Of a DNA stretch of 64,000 bases, positions 1 through 13,400 are shown piece after piece. Every line of letters begins with the position of its first letter. Position 1 is the stretch's first letter. Under the pieces are notes generated by a model. That model searched no databases, was not told the DNA's origin, and worked only from the letters and a program-made list of their open reading frames with translations. A program made the position numbers and the translations under genes. This DNA comes from Jackrogersella multiformis (lineage: Eukaryota; Ascomycota; Sordariomycetes; Xylariales; Hypoxylaceae), in assembly GCA_902806575.1 (NCBI GenBank), contig CADCXD010000001.1, positions 868,001 to 932,000 on the forward strand, in the 5' to 3' direction.

Positions 1-3000
1 ATAATAATAAATAAAAATTTATAAGCCTGTAAATTTCTTTTTAAACCTTAAAAAGATTAAGTTTAATTCCTTTTATTATTAAAAATATTATATAAATTTA
101 ACCTTACATAACCCGGAAAAGTTAATTAATATAACGGTAATAAAAAATATTAAAATAAATAAAACGTTAAGGAATATTCTTAAAGAATTTTATAAATTTA
201 TATATATTATAATTAAGGAAGTAAAGTAACGCCTTTTAAACTATTAATTATAAAATTATTTTATCGATTTTTTAAAAGGAAAGATATTTCTTTAAAAATC
301 TTTTTATATTATAAGTAAAAGGAAATTTAATATATTTAAATTATAATTAAATAAAATAATTAATAATAATCGAATTTAGAAATTAACTTTATCTTACGTA
401 ACATTTATAATATTTATCGATAAATTTAATTCTTAAGATTTTTTTAAGCTAGTAGTTAATTATTAAGGCTTAAATAATATCATTATCTTTATTCGTTATT
501 TTATACCTTTAATATTTAAATTATAAGCTCGCTTTAAAATTATAAAATGGTTTATTAAGATCGATCTTAAATTAAAATTCCACTTTATTAAAATTAAAAA
601 AAAAGATAAATAAAAAATAACCTTTCGATATAAATATAAACTTTTTAAATATTTAATTATACCCTTTAAATTAATTAATACTTTAATAACTTTTTAATTA
701 ATAATAAATAATATTTTTTAAAACCTTATCGACTTAAGATTTTTAATATACTTAAATAATCTCTTTATTTACGCAAATATAATAAAAGAACACGATAAGA
801 TTATTAAAAAAGTCTTAAAAAAATTTATAAAATATTATTTAATAATTAACCTACGAAAATATTTTTAAAAAGTCTAAAAAGTAAACTTCCTTAATTACAT
901 TATTAGAATAAATAATATTTTAATGGCTTAAAATAAAATTAATTACATTAATAATTAAAAAGCTTTTAAGTCTTTTAAGGAATTTTAATAGTTTATCGGT
1001 TTTATAAATTTTTATTAACGATTTATAAAAAAGTTTTTAAAAATAATAAGGCCGATTATTAACGTAAATAAAGGAGATAAAAAGGATTAAAAATGAACCG
1101 AAAAAATAAGTAAATTTTTTAAAGAATTTAAATACCGATTTACTTAAGCCTTTATTATAATATACTTTAATTTTTTAAAATAAACTTATATAAAAACCGA
1201 TGTATTAAATTATACTATTAGTACCGTTCTTTTTTAAAAAGATAAATAAAATAAATTTAAATTTATAGTTTATTATTCTTGTAAGTTTATACCGGTAAAA
1301 ATAAATTATAAAATATACGATAAAGAATTATTAATTATAATAAACTCTTTCGGTAAATAATACCAATATTTAAAAGGTGCAAAATATTAAATTAAAATTT
1401 ATTCTAACCATTAAAATTTAACTTATTTTATAATAACTAAGGTTTTAAATTATTATTAAACCCGATAAGCGTAAGAATTATTTTTATATTAATTTATTAT
1501 TAATTATTAACTTAAAAAATAAAATAATAAAGCTAATATCCTTTTTAAATTATTATAATATTAATTTAAGAAAGGGGAAGCTAAAGATTAGTTTATAAAA
1601 TTAATTTTATAAGATAAATATTTTTTACATTTTTTAAAAACTTTATTTACCTTTTTAACAACCGTTTTTATTATATTAAATAAACTTTATAACTTTATTA
1701 TACTTAATTAAGCTTTTAAATTTATTAAATAATTAAAAAAGATAATTATTAACGATTTAAAATATATTACGTAAGTTAAGAACCTTTTTAAAGACGTTAT
1801 TTTATAGGATAACCTTTTTTATTAAAAAAAAAAACTTTAAATATTTACAGAATTTTAAAAGGAAATTATTTTTATCGAATATAATATCCTCGTTACCGGA
1901 TATATAGAAATAAATAAAACCTTAAAATTAATTATCTAAAACTTTTAATAATTAAATATTAAAAATATCGTTTAAAATTACGTATAAAGCTATTTAAAAT
2001 GTTAATAAAATAAGATCCCTTATTACGCTTTATATAAATATCTTTAATTAATAAAATTATATTATAAATCTTAATTAATAATAATAATGGATTTTATTAT
2101 TAACCTTTTTTTATTAAATAATTATAACTTTATTTAAGTAATAATAAATTTATTCTTTAAAATAATATACTTTATTTCTTTTAAAGTAAAAAAAAAAAAG
2201 TTTAATAATTTAATTAAAATCTTTATTAAATAATATTAAAGATTACATAATATATCCTTAAATATTATTTCTAATAAAGATTTTAAGTTTATATCTTATA
2301 TTTAAAAAAACTTTTTTAAATTAATAAATATTAAATCTTAAATAAGTATTATATTTTACTTATAAACCGATAAGTAAATAAAACGTCTTAATTAAATCTT
2401 AAAAATTTATTTTAAAGTTTTTATTAATTACGAAATAAATAATTAAAAAGATTTATTTATAACTATAAAATTTATTTATAATAATATTACTTTATTATTA
2501 ATATAATTTACCTTTTTTTACGTTAATTATAAATATTATTTAATAATTTATAATCTTTTTATAAATATTTTACGTAACTTTAAAAATAAATTATATATAT
2601 ATTAAATAACTTAAATATATTAAAACGTATAAAAGTACTTAAAATAAAATTATTAATAAATAAAGGAATAAATTAATAAACGATAAAAAAATATATTAAC
2701 TTTTAAAATAAATTAATTTATAATATTAAACGTAAAAAATATTAAAACTAAACGTTTTATTAAAAAATTAAATAAAAAGCTTTTAAGTCTTTTTAAAATT
2801 TAATAAATAATCTCTTTTATCGTAATAAAACTTATTTTTCTTAAAAGATAAAAAATATATAACTTATTTTATATTTTATTTATCGAACTTTATCGTATTA
2901 ATAATTAAAAACTTCTTAACTTTAATTAAATTTTACGTAAAATAACCTTAATAAAGTTTAAAAACTATTAAATAAAATAAATAATAAACTTTATTAAAAA

Positions 3001-3360
3001 TTAAAATTAAATAAAATATCTCGTAAAATAAAAAAAATAATTAATTAAAAGGCATTAAATATAAAAACCTTATAAATATATATTTAACGAAAAAACAAAA
3101 GTAATAATTAAATTATTTTATAATTAATATATTAATAAACCTCGTAATTTTATAATTACTTAATATATTTAAAAATAAACATTAAAAAAAAAAAAACTAA
3201 TATTATATAAATAAACTTTATAAAATAAAATATAATTAATATATATATATATATTAATAAATATAAAATATATTAAAACTTATAAAATAAAACTATTAAA
3301 TAAAATTAATTAAAAAAATTAATTAATATATATAAAACTAAACTAATAAGATTAAAAAGA
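1..3360 (+). mobile_element. RIP-degraded Ty3/Gypsy retrotransposon remnant (pol region)
   Basis: The region is extremely AT-rich, with almost no CA or TG dinucleotides and many TA steps, the footprint of repeat-induced point mutation. No open frame survives. Reading through stops on the + strand still shows pol domains in order: a reverse transcriptase 'YLNNLFIYAN' block near 749-778 (usual YLDD...YS), an RNase H block 'YDKELLIII' near 1315-1345 followed by a degenerate 'TDH.NL.YF' near 1417-1440, integrase-like 'H.QTD' and 'FIYNN' relics at about 2350-2480, and a 'K...LGPF'-like relic near 2700-2860. That order (RT, RNase H, INT) is Ty3/Gypsy. LTR boundaries cannot be placed. The left end runs off the window and the right edge is set where normal composition returns, near 3400. 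Confidence 0.82.
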
Positions 3361-3513
3361 TATTAACGGCGTTAAAAGAGATATTCAGATTATATATATA
3401 TAGATTATTACGCCTTACTTTGTAAGAAAAGAAAAAAGGCAAGGATCTTAAGACTATAAAGAATTATAATTTGAATTTGAACTATAGTTCCAAGCCTTAT
3501 TGCCCTTGTCACA

Positions 3514-4287
3514 GGTATGAAGCTATTAGCCAAGAGTGATGCCGAACCGTCCTTCCTCGATACAGTCATGAGTGAGTTCTGTGCTACTGACGAAGAAGCA
3601 ATGTACCTCGTTATGGCTGTTATTGCGGCGGGTAGCGACAATACACGGATAGCTATGAACTCAGTAATTGCAGTCTGCTTGACTTACCCAGCGGCTATAC
3701 AGAAAGCACGCGATGAGCTTGATGGTATATGCGGCATCGTGCCGCGTAGACTACCTAGCTTAGGTGATTTGTCGAGTTTGCCTTATACGTGTGCTGTGGT
3801 CAAAGAAGTGTTACGATGGCGACCCGTTTCTCTTCTCCTCCCACCACGATTACTGACCGTTGATATCGAATTGGAAGGATATCGCTTCCCTGCAGGCACC
3901 GAATTCCTCGTCAACATGGTCGCCGTTAGTAGATATGGTCGTGATAGGCCGACCGATTTCTATCCCGAACGCTGGTTTGACGTTAGCAACATTGAGGAGA
4001 GGGCCAGAGGAGATGCGGGCGTCGACCAGGGCCTTTGGCAATACGCCTTTGCCGCCGGGAAGAGATCATGCGTGGGCTACAAGATAGCCCAGAAGGAAAT
4101 TTTCCTGGCATATGCCCGTTTATTTTACTGTTTTGATATATTCTCTATCGGCCAGTTCGATGTTACCAAGCTAGATAAACCCGGCACAGGCGAGCCATTT
4201 CCTATCAAGGTGGCCGTGAGAAGCGTGGAACACGAAAATCTGATACGAGAGGAGTCTAAGAAGTGTACCCTCTGGGGTCGGGAATAA
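3514..4287 (+). pseudogene. Cytochrome P450, C-terminal half only
   Basis: The frame encodes the last half of a class II fungal P450 (about 256 residues; a full enzyme has about 500). Visible are the I-helix oxygen-binding motif AGSDNT, the K-helix ExxR in KEVLRWRP, the PERW motif, and the heme-binding loop FAAGKRSCVG with the axial cysteine. The coding sense begins directly after a splice-acceptor-like CACAG, so 3514 looks like the start of an internal exon. Upstream exons with the membrane anchor and helices A-H are absent, replaced by the AT-rich retroelement remnant. It is therefore a truncated, presumably non-functional copy. The CYP family cannot be assigned from this part alone, and the original substrate is unknown. 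Confidence 0.8.
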
Positions 4288-5366
4288 CAATCCTACTTTT
4301 GTTGAGTCTCTGGTGGCGTTTGTGATGTCGTGGAGAATGAATGTAATTGCTATATTCAATACCTCTTACTACTCGTCGTTATCACGGAATCGTCAGAATT
4401 GTACGCCAAACTAGGGTAAAGTCCAATATGTCCAATCCTCCCCCATCGAGGATATCGCGGGTTTTTGGCTTCGTCATGTTGTTTAAAACTGTTGATCGCA
4501 TGGCCTTCTCTAAATCACCATCATATAATTAGGTAGTCAATACCTAGGTACCTACCTAGTTCACTTATGTGGCGTCGGATGTCCTCAGAGCCGTGTTCTA
4601 CGACAGATCTGACCCTTCGCCGCTCCTCCCCGGTCATACGTTGGCATGCAAGCTTCCGAACTTGAAACCTACATGAGCTTTATTGAGGATGCGGGCTAAA
4701 ATTAGCACTGGTCGGGTAGAAGATCTCACATGGGCAGTACCTAATAATGTGATAGATACGAATCTACAGCATCCCATGCATGTTTTAAGCTGTACACCTT
4801 CTCTTTTTTGTATCCATTCGCATCTATGCCAGAGACCACCCTCACCCTCATGCATGTATTGGCTTATCACCCTCGTTGGATTTAGTCCACACCGGTCTTC
4901 CGTTAATAATGAGATCCAGCCTGCTTAATGTACCACTGTCTACCAGAATTACAATGGCTAGTTGAACCTCTCCAACGGCAACTAAAGTGCTAATGTACCT
5001 GCTAGGGAAACCGGTCTGCTTTTGCGTTTGCCATCTGTTTGTTTCTAAAAGGTTCTTGACGGGCACACAATTCACAAAAGTTGAACTGAAAGGCTACCTA
5101 GGTAGGTACCTAGGTAGGAATTGCAGATTTCATTCAGAGAATACCTAGTGTATGAACTGTAATATCTAAGGTGCTTCGAGTTAAGCTACCTAGCTAGTAA
5201 TGATAGTGATTGCTACCTAGGTAGGTATAGAAAGACAAAGTCTTACAACCTTGGACGAGGCCCCTTAGAGTAAGGGGTTTTCACTTCCGAATGAAATATA
5301 AAAGAGTGGTCAAAATCTGTCTCTTTGACTAGTCATCAAGTGATGCTTCTCCAACTTAGATGCGGC
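4288..5366. other. Intergenic, with CCTAGGTA palindromes
   Basis: No gene is supported. The stretch holds palindromic CCTAGGTAGGTACC copies near 4541-4560, 5093-5118 and 5213-5226. Short open frames overlap one another on both strands without domain or splice support. Confidence 0.6.
5093..5118. repeat. CCTAGGTAGGTACCTAGG palindromic repeat
   Basis: A self-complementary run of TACC/TAGG units. The same word recurs dozens of times in non-coding parts of the window. Confidence 0.7.
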
Positions 5367-7438
5367 TCATTTTAGAGCCCATGCTCCCTTGACCAAGTCA
5401 GCTGCTCTTTCGGCGAAAGCGAACACAGTAGCCTGTAGATTAGCTGTGCTGATAAGGGGAATGGCACTTGAATCTACAATGCGGAGGTTCTCGATCCCAT
5501 AGACTTTGAGTGTACTATCTACAACACCGTTCATCTCTTTCGGCAACACTTCATCACAATGGATTAGCGGTGGCCAGTCATCAAAGGAATTAAGGATTAT
5601 GGTATGATCGCTCGGGGCCTATAGTGTTGTGATAACAGCTCAGAGCTGCGGATTTTTACCGATCGAGCGCGTCGGGGGGTCAAAACAACAAAAAAAGAAC
5701 TGGTAACTGCTTAGATGTTATGACATTACTTACTTGCACAGCTACCTCCTAGGTGCCACATAGATGCTGCACTCTTCTGGATCCACTTTCTCGCGGTTTC
5801 CACATCGGTGAGGTTCGAAGACGGATCCCGGTATATGATAGGATGTTTAAGTAGATCGGTCAAGGGGTGTGAGCGGGCGATGGTTTGAATGTAGAGCATA
5901 TGCTCCGCGAACAGTTCTAGATCCAACGGGTTTGATAGGTAATTGGGGTTGACGATAGGGGCGGCCGATGTGTCTTTAGAACTGATATGGACGTTGCCAC
6001 GGGAGAGCGGCTGGGAAAGCATGGCACCGAGGTTCAAAGTATTTGAATTCTCTTCAACAGGGCCACCCCATTGTCCCAGGAACGACAGATACGCAGCAGA
6101 GGCCTGCTTCGAGTCAAGAAGGGTGGCCTCGGCCACTTTGTAGTACGCCTGAGCTCGGAGGTGATCAGATTCCTCTCCCGGGGTGGGCCGATTGTCGAAG
6201 AGTAGTTTGCTCAATCGTTCTCGGCCTTCTCTAGAGAGGTGTTCCATTATGGGGAGATATGCGTATGTGTACACTCCCATCGAGGTGAGTAGACCAGTCC
6301 GCCTTTCCGCGAAGTCCTTTGCGGCTTGTTCGCGCGCGGATGGGTCTGACATCAGAGGATCGAGTGTCTCCAGGTTATCGACCGCTCCGAAGTTGATAGT
6401 ATCCACTAGATGATCGTAGAGGTTCTCTCCGACTCCTGGAAGATCGATGACCGACTCGATGCCGTGCTTCTCTAAGAACTTCGCATTGCCAACTCCTGAC
6501 AGCTCTAAAACTTTAGGTGACTGAAGGGCACCGGCGGCCAGAATAACCTCTTTGCTGCAGGCCACTTCCTGGCGCTTGCCATTTTGGCTATAAAGAACTG
6601 CTGTAGCTCGAGGGGGGTTATTGCTGTTCTGATTTTCGCCGTCAAAAAGAATCTTTTCAACAGTGGCATTTGTGAGCACGTGCAAATTCTTTCTTGCCTT
6701 ATTTGGCTCGTAGTATGCTGAAGCAGCGTGGGTTCTCTCCTTTGTGATAGGGTCGACAGTCGCAAGACATGAGAAACTTCCTAAAGATCCATCGATAAAG
6801 GGATCTTGGACCTGATAGTAACCAATGGCTCGAAATGTGTCTGCCCAAACCTTCCTGATAGGATGAGACAAGTTCCCGGGGAACGAGGTTGGAAGAGGAC
6901 CGTGGGTGCTGCTATGGCCGGTCCAGCCGTCAATGCCGAGTGTCTCTCCCAATGAGTTGTCGATAGGAGGAGAGGTATAAGCCTTGGCGTAATAAGGACG
7001 CAGCGTCTCCCAATTCCACCCACTGTTCCCTAGGGACGAGCCCCAATGGTCGATTACAGATGGATTGCACGGGACGAACACCTGGGCATTAATGGCGCTA
7101 GAGCCCCCAAGAACCTTGCCTTGGCTAACTCCAATGGATCTTCCGTCGAGCAATGGCTTCGATGAGTTTTAGTCAAGTTTCTCAACAGGAGTGATGCCCG
7201 AACATATAGAAAAGTGATCTAGACAAACCTGCACCTCAGTCCGGAAGCCCCAATCTACCTCAGTACCCTGCAAGGATGTCCAGGCCGCCGGCGTCTTGAT
7301 CCGTTGATCCGAGCTGAGATCAACACCAGCCTCCAAGACCAAAACGCGCTGACTTGAGTCTTCCGAGAGACGAGCCGCAACTACTAGCCCAGCTGTACCG
7401 CCTCCGATAACAATAAAGTCATAGGTATCCGAGGACAT
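5367..7438 (-). CDS. GMC family FAD-dependent oxidoreductase (glucose oxidase / alcohol dehydrogenase-like)
   Basis: Three exons on the minus strand: 7229-7438, 5734-7156 and 5367-5548, giving 604 residues, the normal GMC length. The N-terminus has the Rossmann FAD site VIGGGTAGL (about residues 10-18) and EAG. Exon 2 opens with the GMC signature GKVLGGSSAIN. The second junction rebuilds HLGGSCAM, with the catalytic His near 538, and the C-terminus has the NLQATVFAFAERAAD block, where Asn replaces the second His, as in many dehydrogenase-type members. Introns start with GTTTGT and GTAAGT. There is no clear signal peptide, so it is probably intracellular. The family oxidises alcohols, sugars or aryl alcohols with flavin; the substrate is not predictable. 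It lies between a P450 relic and an NRPS-like reductase, so a tailoring role is possible. Confidence 0.92.
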
Positions 7439-8181
7439 CTTAATAAACCAGCACGGAGGAAATAGGACTTAGCGATGATGGTTTAACCTTTGAAGCGGAC
7501 GAGAAGAAAATACGAGGATGGGCACACGAAGTGTAGATAGGATGGAGATTGGTTTTTATTACGTCTAAAACTTTGAGTCGGTGCAAAGAACAAAGACCTA
7601 CAAGCACTCTAGGGCTGGCAGTTGGTTGTTACCTACCTGGCAGCCTTCACTGGATGTACAGGTCACTTCAATTTTCAAGGACGTGACGGTAAGAAAGAAA
7701 TGGCACTGTCTCACGACAGCAAGCAGGCAGTATCCCGTCGGTGAAACAAGGGATGGGGCAAAGTAGGGAGGATAGCAGGCAAGGAATCCCATGCATCAAG
7801 GATAACCGGGGTGTCTACCTATGCTTGGCAGATGGCTTTCAAGCCACATAGATTTCATTCACCATCGATGGGATGGAGGGCTCAGCGGCTTGACTTAGCC
7901 CACTGTACGTATCCGTCTCTCGAGGGTCGGATACCGTTCTCAAAATCAATACATGACGGCATACCTACCTACCTAGTATAAGCCGCCACTGTACTGAAAC
8001 TGAGACAGCTAGGTGTAATCATAAGCAATGAATTGCCAGGCACTTTATTCGCAGCCTCTTAAGGCTTTTTTTAGATTTGGATTGCGTACTGGTAGCCATT
8101 GGGTTCTCTTTTCGTGTATTTTATCTATTCTGTAGCGTCAAATTTGTAATATGTTTCCTCAAGATCTAGACGTTAGCAACT
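7439..8181. other. Divergent intergenic region
   Basis: Shared upstream region of the GMC oxidoreductase (minus) and the SAT4-type membrane protein (plus). A CTACCTACCTAG repeat lies near 7962-7976. Nothing else is supported. Confidence 0.6.
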
Positions 8182-9435
8182 ATGGACCTTACGTTGGTCG
8201 CTGTCCAAACGGCTATAGTGCTGTCAATCACCATCACATTAGCTATTATCGCGGTTGGACTCCGCCTGTGGTCGAGACAGATTAAGAGAACGCCCCTAGA
8301 GCTTAGCGACTACATGGTGATTGCTGCCATGATATTGGCCCTCGGAGTTTATACGAATGCTATGATAGGTAATATAAATTCGGCTCGGAAGTGTCAAGAT
8401 ATACACTAAAATATGGCGATAGAAGTCTTCACCGGGGGCATTGGCCACCATGTTCAAGACATCATGGAAACTAACCCGGAACTAATTATTCTCTATTTAA
8501 AGGTTACTACCAACCTAAAGATAAGTCCTAAAAATTTGCTTATTATTAACTGTTGGGTTTGGTTAGTCATTCACGGTCGCTCAGTTGCTTTGGGCTTCAT
8601 CGAATAGTTGCGTCAAATTTTCGATATTATCACTCTATACGGTCATATTTCCAGGCTCTAGGTTTGGCTACTGCTGCTATGGCCTAATGGCTCTTACTCT
8701 CGTTTATCTTATCAGCGTTCTGGTCGAGTCTTTCGCTCTTTGCCATCCCGTTGAGTTTAACTGGTATAAGACCATTCAGGGAGGTTGGTGCGAAGGCCAG
8801 AACACCGCTTACCTTGCCGCCGGCATTACCAACCTCGTGATAGACGCATCTATCGTGATTCTACCGATGCCCATGCTGTTCAGTTTACGTTTATCGTTGC
8901 TAAAGAGATTTGGCGTTGCCGGCATGTTCAGCCTCGGGGGGGTGTAAGTGATTCAATGCAATGAAAAATATTATAAAGGAACTAATTATTAGATGATAGC
9001 ATATGTATATTGTCCTTCTTGCGGGTTTTGTGGCTCGTATCTTGGGACGTCGAGGACTTGACATATGGGGTAGGCTCCGGAACGATCTATTCCGCTCTTG
9101 AGCCGACTCTTGGTATTGTTAATGCCTGTCTTCCAGTCATCAAACCTTCTCTTGTACGAATATCGGCAACTAGCTGTTGTGGTAGGACTAAGAGGGCCCT
9201 TAGCAGCGTGAAGAGATCCGTGGCAACAGGAAGTCAAAACACCAATGCCCCGCCAGTCGTAGATGCTCCCGGTCATGGCTTTGAGCGACTCGATGACAAT
9301 ATTCCCCTTACTGACGTCCAGGTTCACATCGAGGGGGACGCCACGGAGGGTAGAAATAACAAATTCATTACACGGGAATGGGAAGTTAATTGTTTTGTTC
9401 CAAGGGGTGGGGATGATCTTTCACACGGGGTATAA
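8182..9435 (+). CDS. SAT4/rhodopsin-type seven-helix integral membrane protein (PTH11-related)
   Basis: Four exons (8182-8368, 8423-8502, 8585-8943, 9000-9435) encode 353 residues. The translated protein alternates hydrophobic helices with the landmarks of the fungal rhodopsin-like SAT4 domain: an N-terminal helix followed by LRLWSRQ, the GGIGHHV stretch, WASSNSCVKFSILSLY, the GWCEGQNTAYLAAGITNLVIDASIVILPMPML block, and SALEPTLGIVNACLPVIKP before a cytosolic tail of about 95 residues. There is no cysteine-rich CFEM domain at the N-terminus, so it is the non-CFEM type. Members are putative receptors or sensors at the plasma membrane; ligands are mostly unknown. The donor of intron 2 (GTTACT) is weak but required by the frame. 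It lies between a GMC oxidoreductase and an NRPS-like gene, as often seen at cluster edges. Confidence 0.85.
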
Positions 9436-10431
9436 GTCATGGACTAACTTGAATAAGAGAAGATGCGGATTTATGGAGCAATGACAGCAAACATGCTTGA
9501 GTTGTATGTCCCTAATATTACACTGATAACTTCCAAGGTTGTTATTTAACGATGCAATAATGAATCTGTCAGAAGCCTGACCTATCGAGGATAGACCAGG
9601 CGGAGGGATTCGACCCGTCGAAGGTAGGTATGCTCTGTGAAGGGAGGTACACCTAAGACACTGTGGACAAGGGAACGTTCCTATATGTACATCGCGATCT
9701 GTAAGGATAGGTTTGTAGCTCCTCGTGCAACAACGTCGTTTCTACCAGTACTACCAGGTCTGCCTTATGACAGAATGGTTTCGTCGCTACTAGCACATCA
9801 CCAGCAACATCAGACTACATGAACTCGAGGGCCTTCGCTACACCATACCGAGGTTACTAACCTAGCCTCAGTTTTACGACACATGTTTAACGATTGACGC
9901 AATTTTCATCCGTTGTCTCAATGAATCGTTCCCGAATACTTACTATATAAAGCTGGCCGGTGCGAGGTTAAAGAATATGCCCTAAAGGAGCAACCATAAT
10001 GGGCCAGTGTTGGGAATACATCCCATCGTGCAGGTACTCACTTTAAGGGATACACTTGAATTCTTTTTACCGAAACTGAAAAATGTGCCAGCCGCCCAGA
10101 ACCGATGTGTATAATATTATGCATGATCCCGCCTCTGCATGTCTAAACTCCAAATATTTGATACCAGCTGACCAGTTGAGGTGCACAGCCCAGCCAGACG
10201 TTACACAGCTCCATACCATACATACCTCCTAGGTAAAGTAAGGGTGGTAGTGGTAACCAAATAGCGGTGAACTTGGCTCTATCCTGTGTCTACTTGGCTA
10301 CGATACCCAGGTAGGCTTCTCGACTTCTACCCCGGTATCTGTCTTCCCACCCCCGAGCATCTTCCTATTCGTGTCATGAATTTCCGCGTTATACTTCAAC
10401 TACCCTAAATCTTTACGTACTAACTTGCAGT
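9436..10431. other. Intergenic, upstream of the A-T-R gene
   Basis: No gene is supported. It contains scattered CCTAGGTA-like fragments near 10204-10216 and 10305-10316 and presumably the promoter of the adenylating reductase. Confidence 0.6.
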
Positions 10432-13400
10432 ATGGGATTTGAAACAAAATGGACTCGTACTGACTATGGACTTCGACTGATACCTAACGTCATCGACGAA
10501 AATGCGCGTACTCATCCGCAGCGTGAGGCCTTCATGACACAGTGGTCAGAAAACCTCGAGAATGATTGGCGTGTCGTCACTTGGAAGCAGTACGCCAATG
10601 CTGTTGACCGATGTGCGCACCATATTGTCAAGGCCTGTGGTAAAGCTCCCGAAGGCAGATTTCCAACTCTAGCCTATATTGGACCCCAAGATGCGCGATA
10701 CGTTGTCTTCATAGTCGCTGCCGTCAAGGCCGGCTACGTAGTAGGTCACTTTCATCGTATTATGTTGAATTCCAATCAGTTTTTGATGCTCAGAATCTCT
10801 TAGGCGTTGTTTGTATCTCCTAGAAACTCTACAGAGGGCCAGTTGAACCTCTTCAAACAGACAAACTGCCATATCATCTTTCTCCCCGAATCTTATCTCC
10901 TCGGAGCTAGGCCGTGGCTACAAGAGAGAGACATGAAAGTAGTGCAAATCAGCTCTTTTCACGACTTATTTGCAGAGGAGGGGGCACCTCATTACCCCTA
11001 TAATAAAACCTTTGAGCAAGGCGAATGGGACCCGCTTTGCATTCTACATACCAGCGGTAGTACTGGTCTTCCCAAACCAGTTGTCGTCGTACAGGTGAGC
11101 TTCCATAGTCTATCTCACCCACCCAGGTTCTACTGCCCAAGTTCTAAGGTTCGGTGGTTAACGGGATGGTAACAGGGGATGATGGCTATCTGTGATCACC
11201 TCCATATCCAACCAGACTGGCAAGGGTACACGCATTTTGTACCCGCGTGGGCGCAAAGGTCCACTCGCCAATACATACCAGTGAGTTCGGAATCATGCAA
11301 AGCTTCCGATTCTAAAAGCTCAAAAGTTCAATAGATGCCTCTTTTTCACGCGGCGGCTCTGTATACTTTTATTATGTTTTCGATCTACTTCGATACCCCC
11401 GTCGCCGTAGGCATTGGCGATAAACCACTAACACCGGATCTGGTTGTTGAATCCTTGAATAGTATGGATGTTGATCTTACGCTTCTACCTCCGTCCATCC
11501 TCGAGGAGTTGAGCTTGACCGAGGAAGGTATAGCCGCGTTGAAAAGGCTTCAAATAGTTGCCTCTGGAAGTGGTATGCTACCTAATACATATACTCCATA
11601 CGTGTGCTATTTACTAATTGACACAGGTAATCTGTCACGAGATGCTGGGGATAGGCTGGTCAATAATGGGGTTAACCTCCAGAACACGATTAGCTCTACG
11701 GAGTAAGCCGAATGCATTATTCGTCTAGGGGTTATGGGACTGATCTTTTCCAGGTTTACACCCTACCCATGCTATTATCAGCCCAGGCCCGAACTATGGC
11801 AATGGCTCATTTACAACGACGATCTATTCGGCGCTGATTGGCGCCCAATAGACGACGATTCGTACGAGTTAGTCGTTGTGCGCAAAGACAAGCACCCAGG
11901 CCAACAGGGGTTTTTCTACACATTTGCGGATATATATGAATTCAACACCAATGACATTTATAAGCGCCACCCATCATTACCCCATCACTGGATCTACCAT
12001 GGTCGTGCCGATAATATCATTGTATTTTCGAATGGGGAGAAATTGAACCCATCCAGAACTGAGGAAATCATCCAAGGTCATCCACAAATTAAAGGTGCTC
12101 TCGTAGTAGGCTCAAGTAGAATACAGGCTGCCCTTTTGCTCGAACCATTCGATCAAGTTGATGGGATACAGGGGGAGCGCGAACTCATCGACCGTGTCTG
12201 GCCATTCGTTGAACGGGCAAATAGTGAAGCAGTAGCCCATGGCCGAATCGCTCGGGACTTTATCATGGTGTCAAATCCCCAAAAGCCCTTCCTTAGAAGT
12301 GGCAAAGGAAGCATTCAACGAGCAAACGTATTGAGCCTCTATGCTCACGAAATCAATCGACATTATGCGATAAGGGAGCAGACAACCCATCTAGAGACGT
12401 CACCACTCGACATACGGTCCGAAGAATCGGTGGTAAAAGCGATAGAGGATATTCTTGTATCAGATTTGAATATAGCAGGCATCAGCGCCGATACGAACTT
12501 CTTCTCAAGACCTGTCGATTCCATAGCTGTTATCAATATGTCCAGGTTACTTCGGGCGGCTCTGATTTCTTCCGGCTATGCCACTGCCGCATCCTCGATG
12601 GCCCCTCGAGCTATCTATAATAACCCTACGCCTCGCCGACTTGCGGAATATATACTCCACTCAGCAGTCGTAAGGGAAGGGGTTACGGATTTTGAAGATA
12701 AAGAAAGACACGAAGTCGAGGTCATGAAACAGCTTCATGATAAATATACGCTAAGGATTGCCCATAGCAAGCCTGGACGTCCCGACCCTTCTGGAGAGAG
12801 TCGAACAATTATATTAACGGGATCTACAGGAACGTTAGGTTCCTATATTCTGGATCGGCTCTTGCAAGACAACAGTGTCAAGACGGTCATCTGCTGGAAT
12901 AGAGCTGAAGATGGCGGCGTCAAACAGCAAGCGAAGTCAATGCATGCGCGCGGGCTAATAGATAATTATTCTAACAAGGCCGAGTTTTACCAAGTTGACA
13001 CTTCGCGAGCCGAGTTTGGTCTTCCCGCGAGCGTCTACGCGCGTCTCTTAGAAGAAACCGATTGCGTGGTCCACGTTGCCTGGCCGGTCAACTTTAACAT
13101 GCCGACAGAAGCCTTCGAGTCCCAAATATGCGGCATGAGAAATATTGCCAGCTTCGCTGCCGAAACAGCTAAACGAATAGGGGTCATTTTCACTTCTTCT
13201 GTTTCCACAGTCGCTCGGTGGAATCCTAGCGATGGCCCCGTGTTAGAAGAAAGACACGGAGTTTGGGAGCTACCGGAAAACGGCTACGGCCGCAGCAAGA
13301 TGATCGGCAGTCTGATATTGGAAGACGCAGCAGAAGCCGGCGACTTTTCTGCTGCAACGATTCGCTTGGGACAAATTGCTGGGCCCGAGGCAGATGCTGG

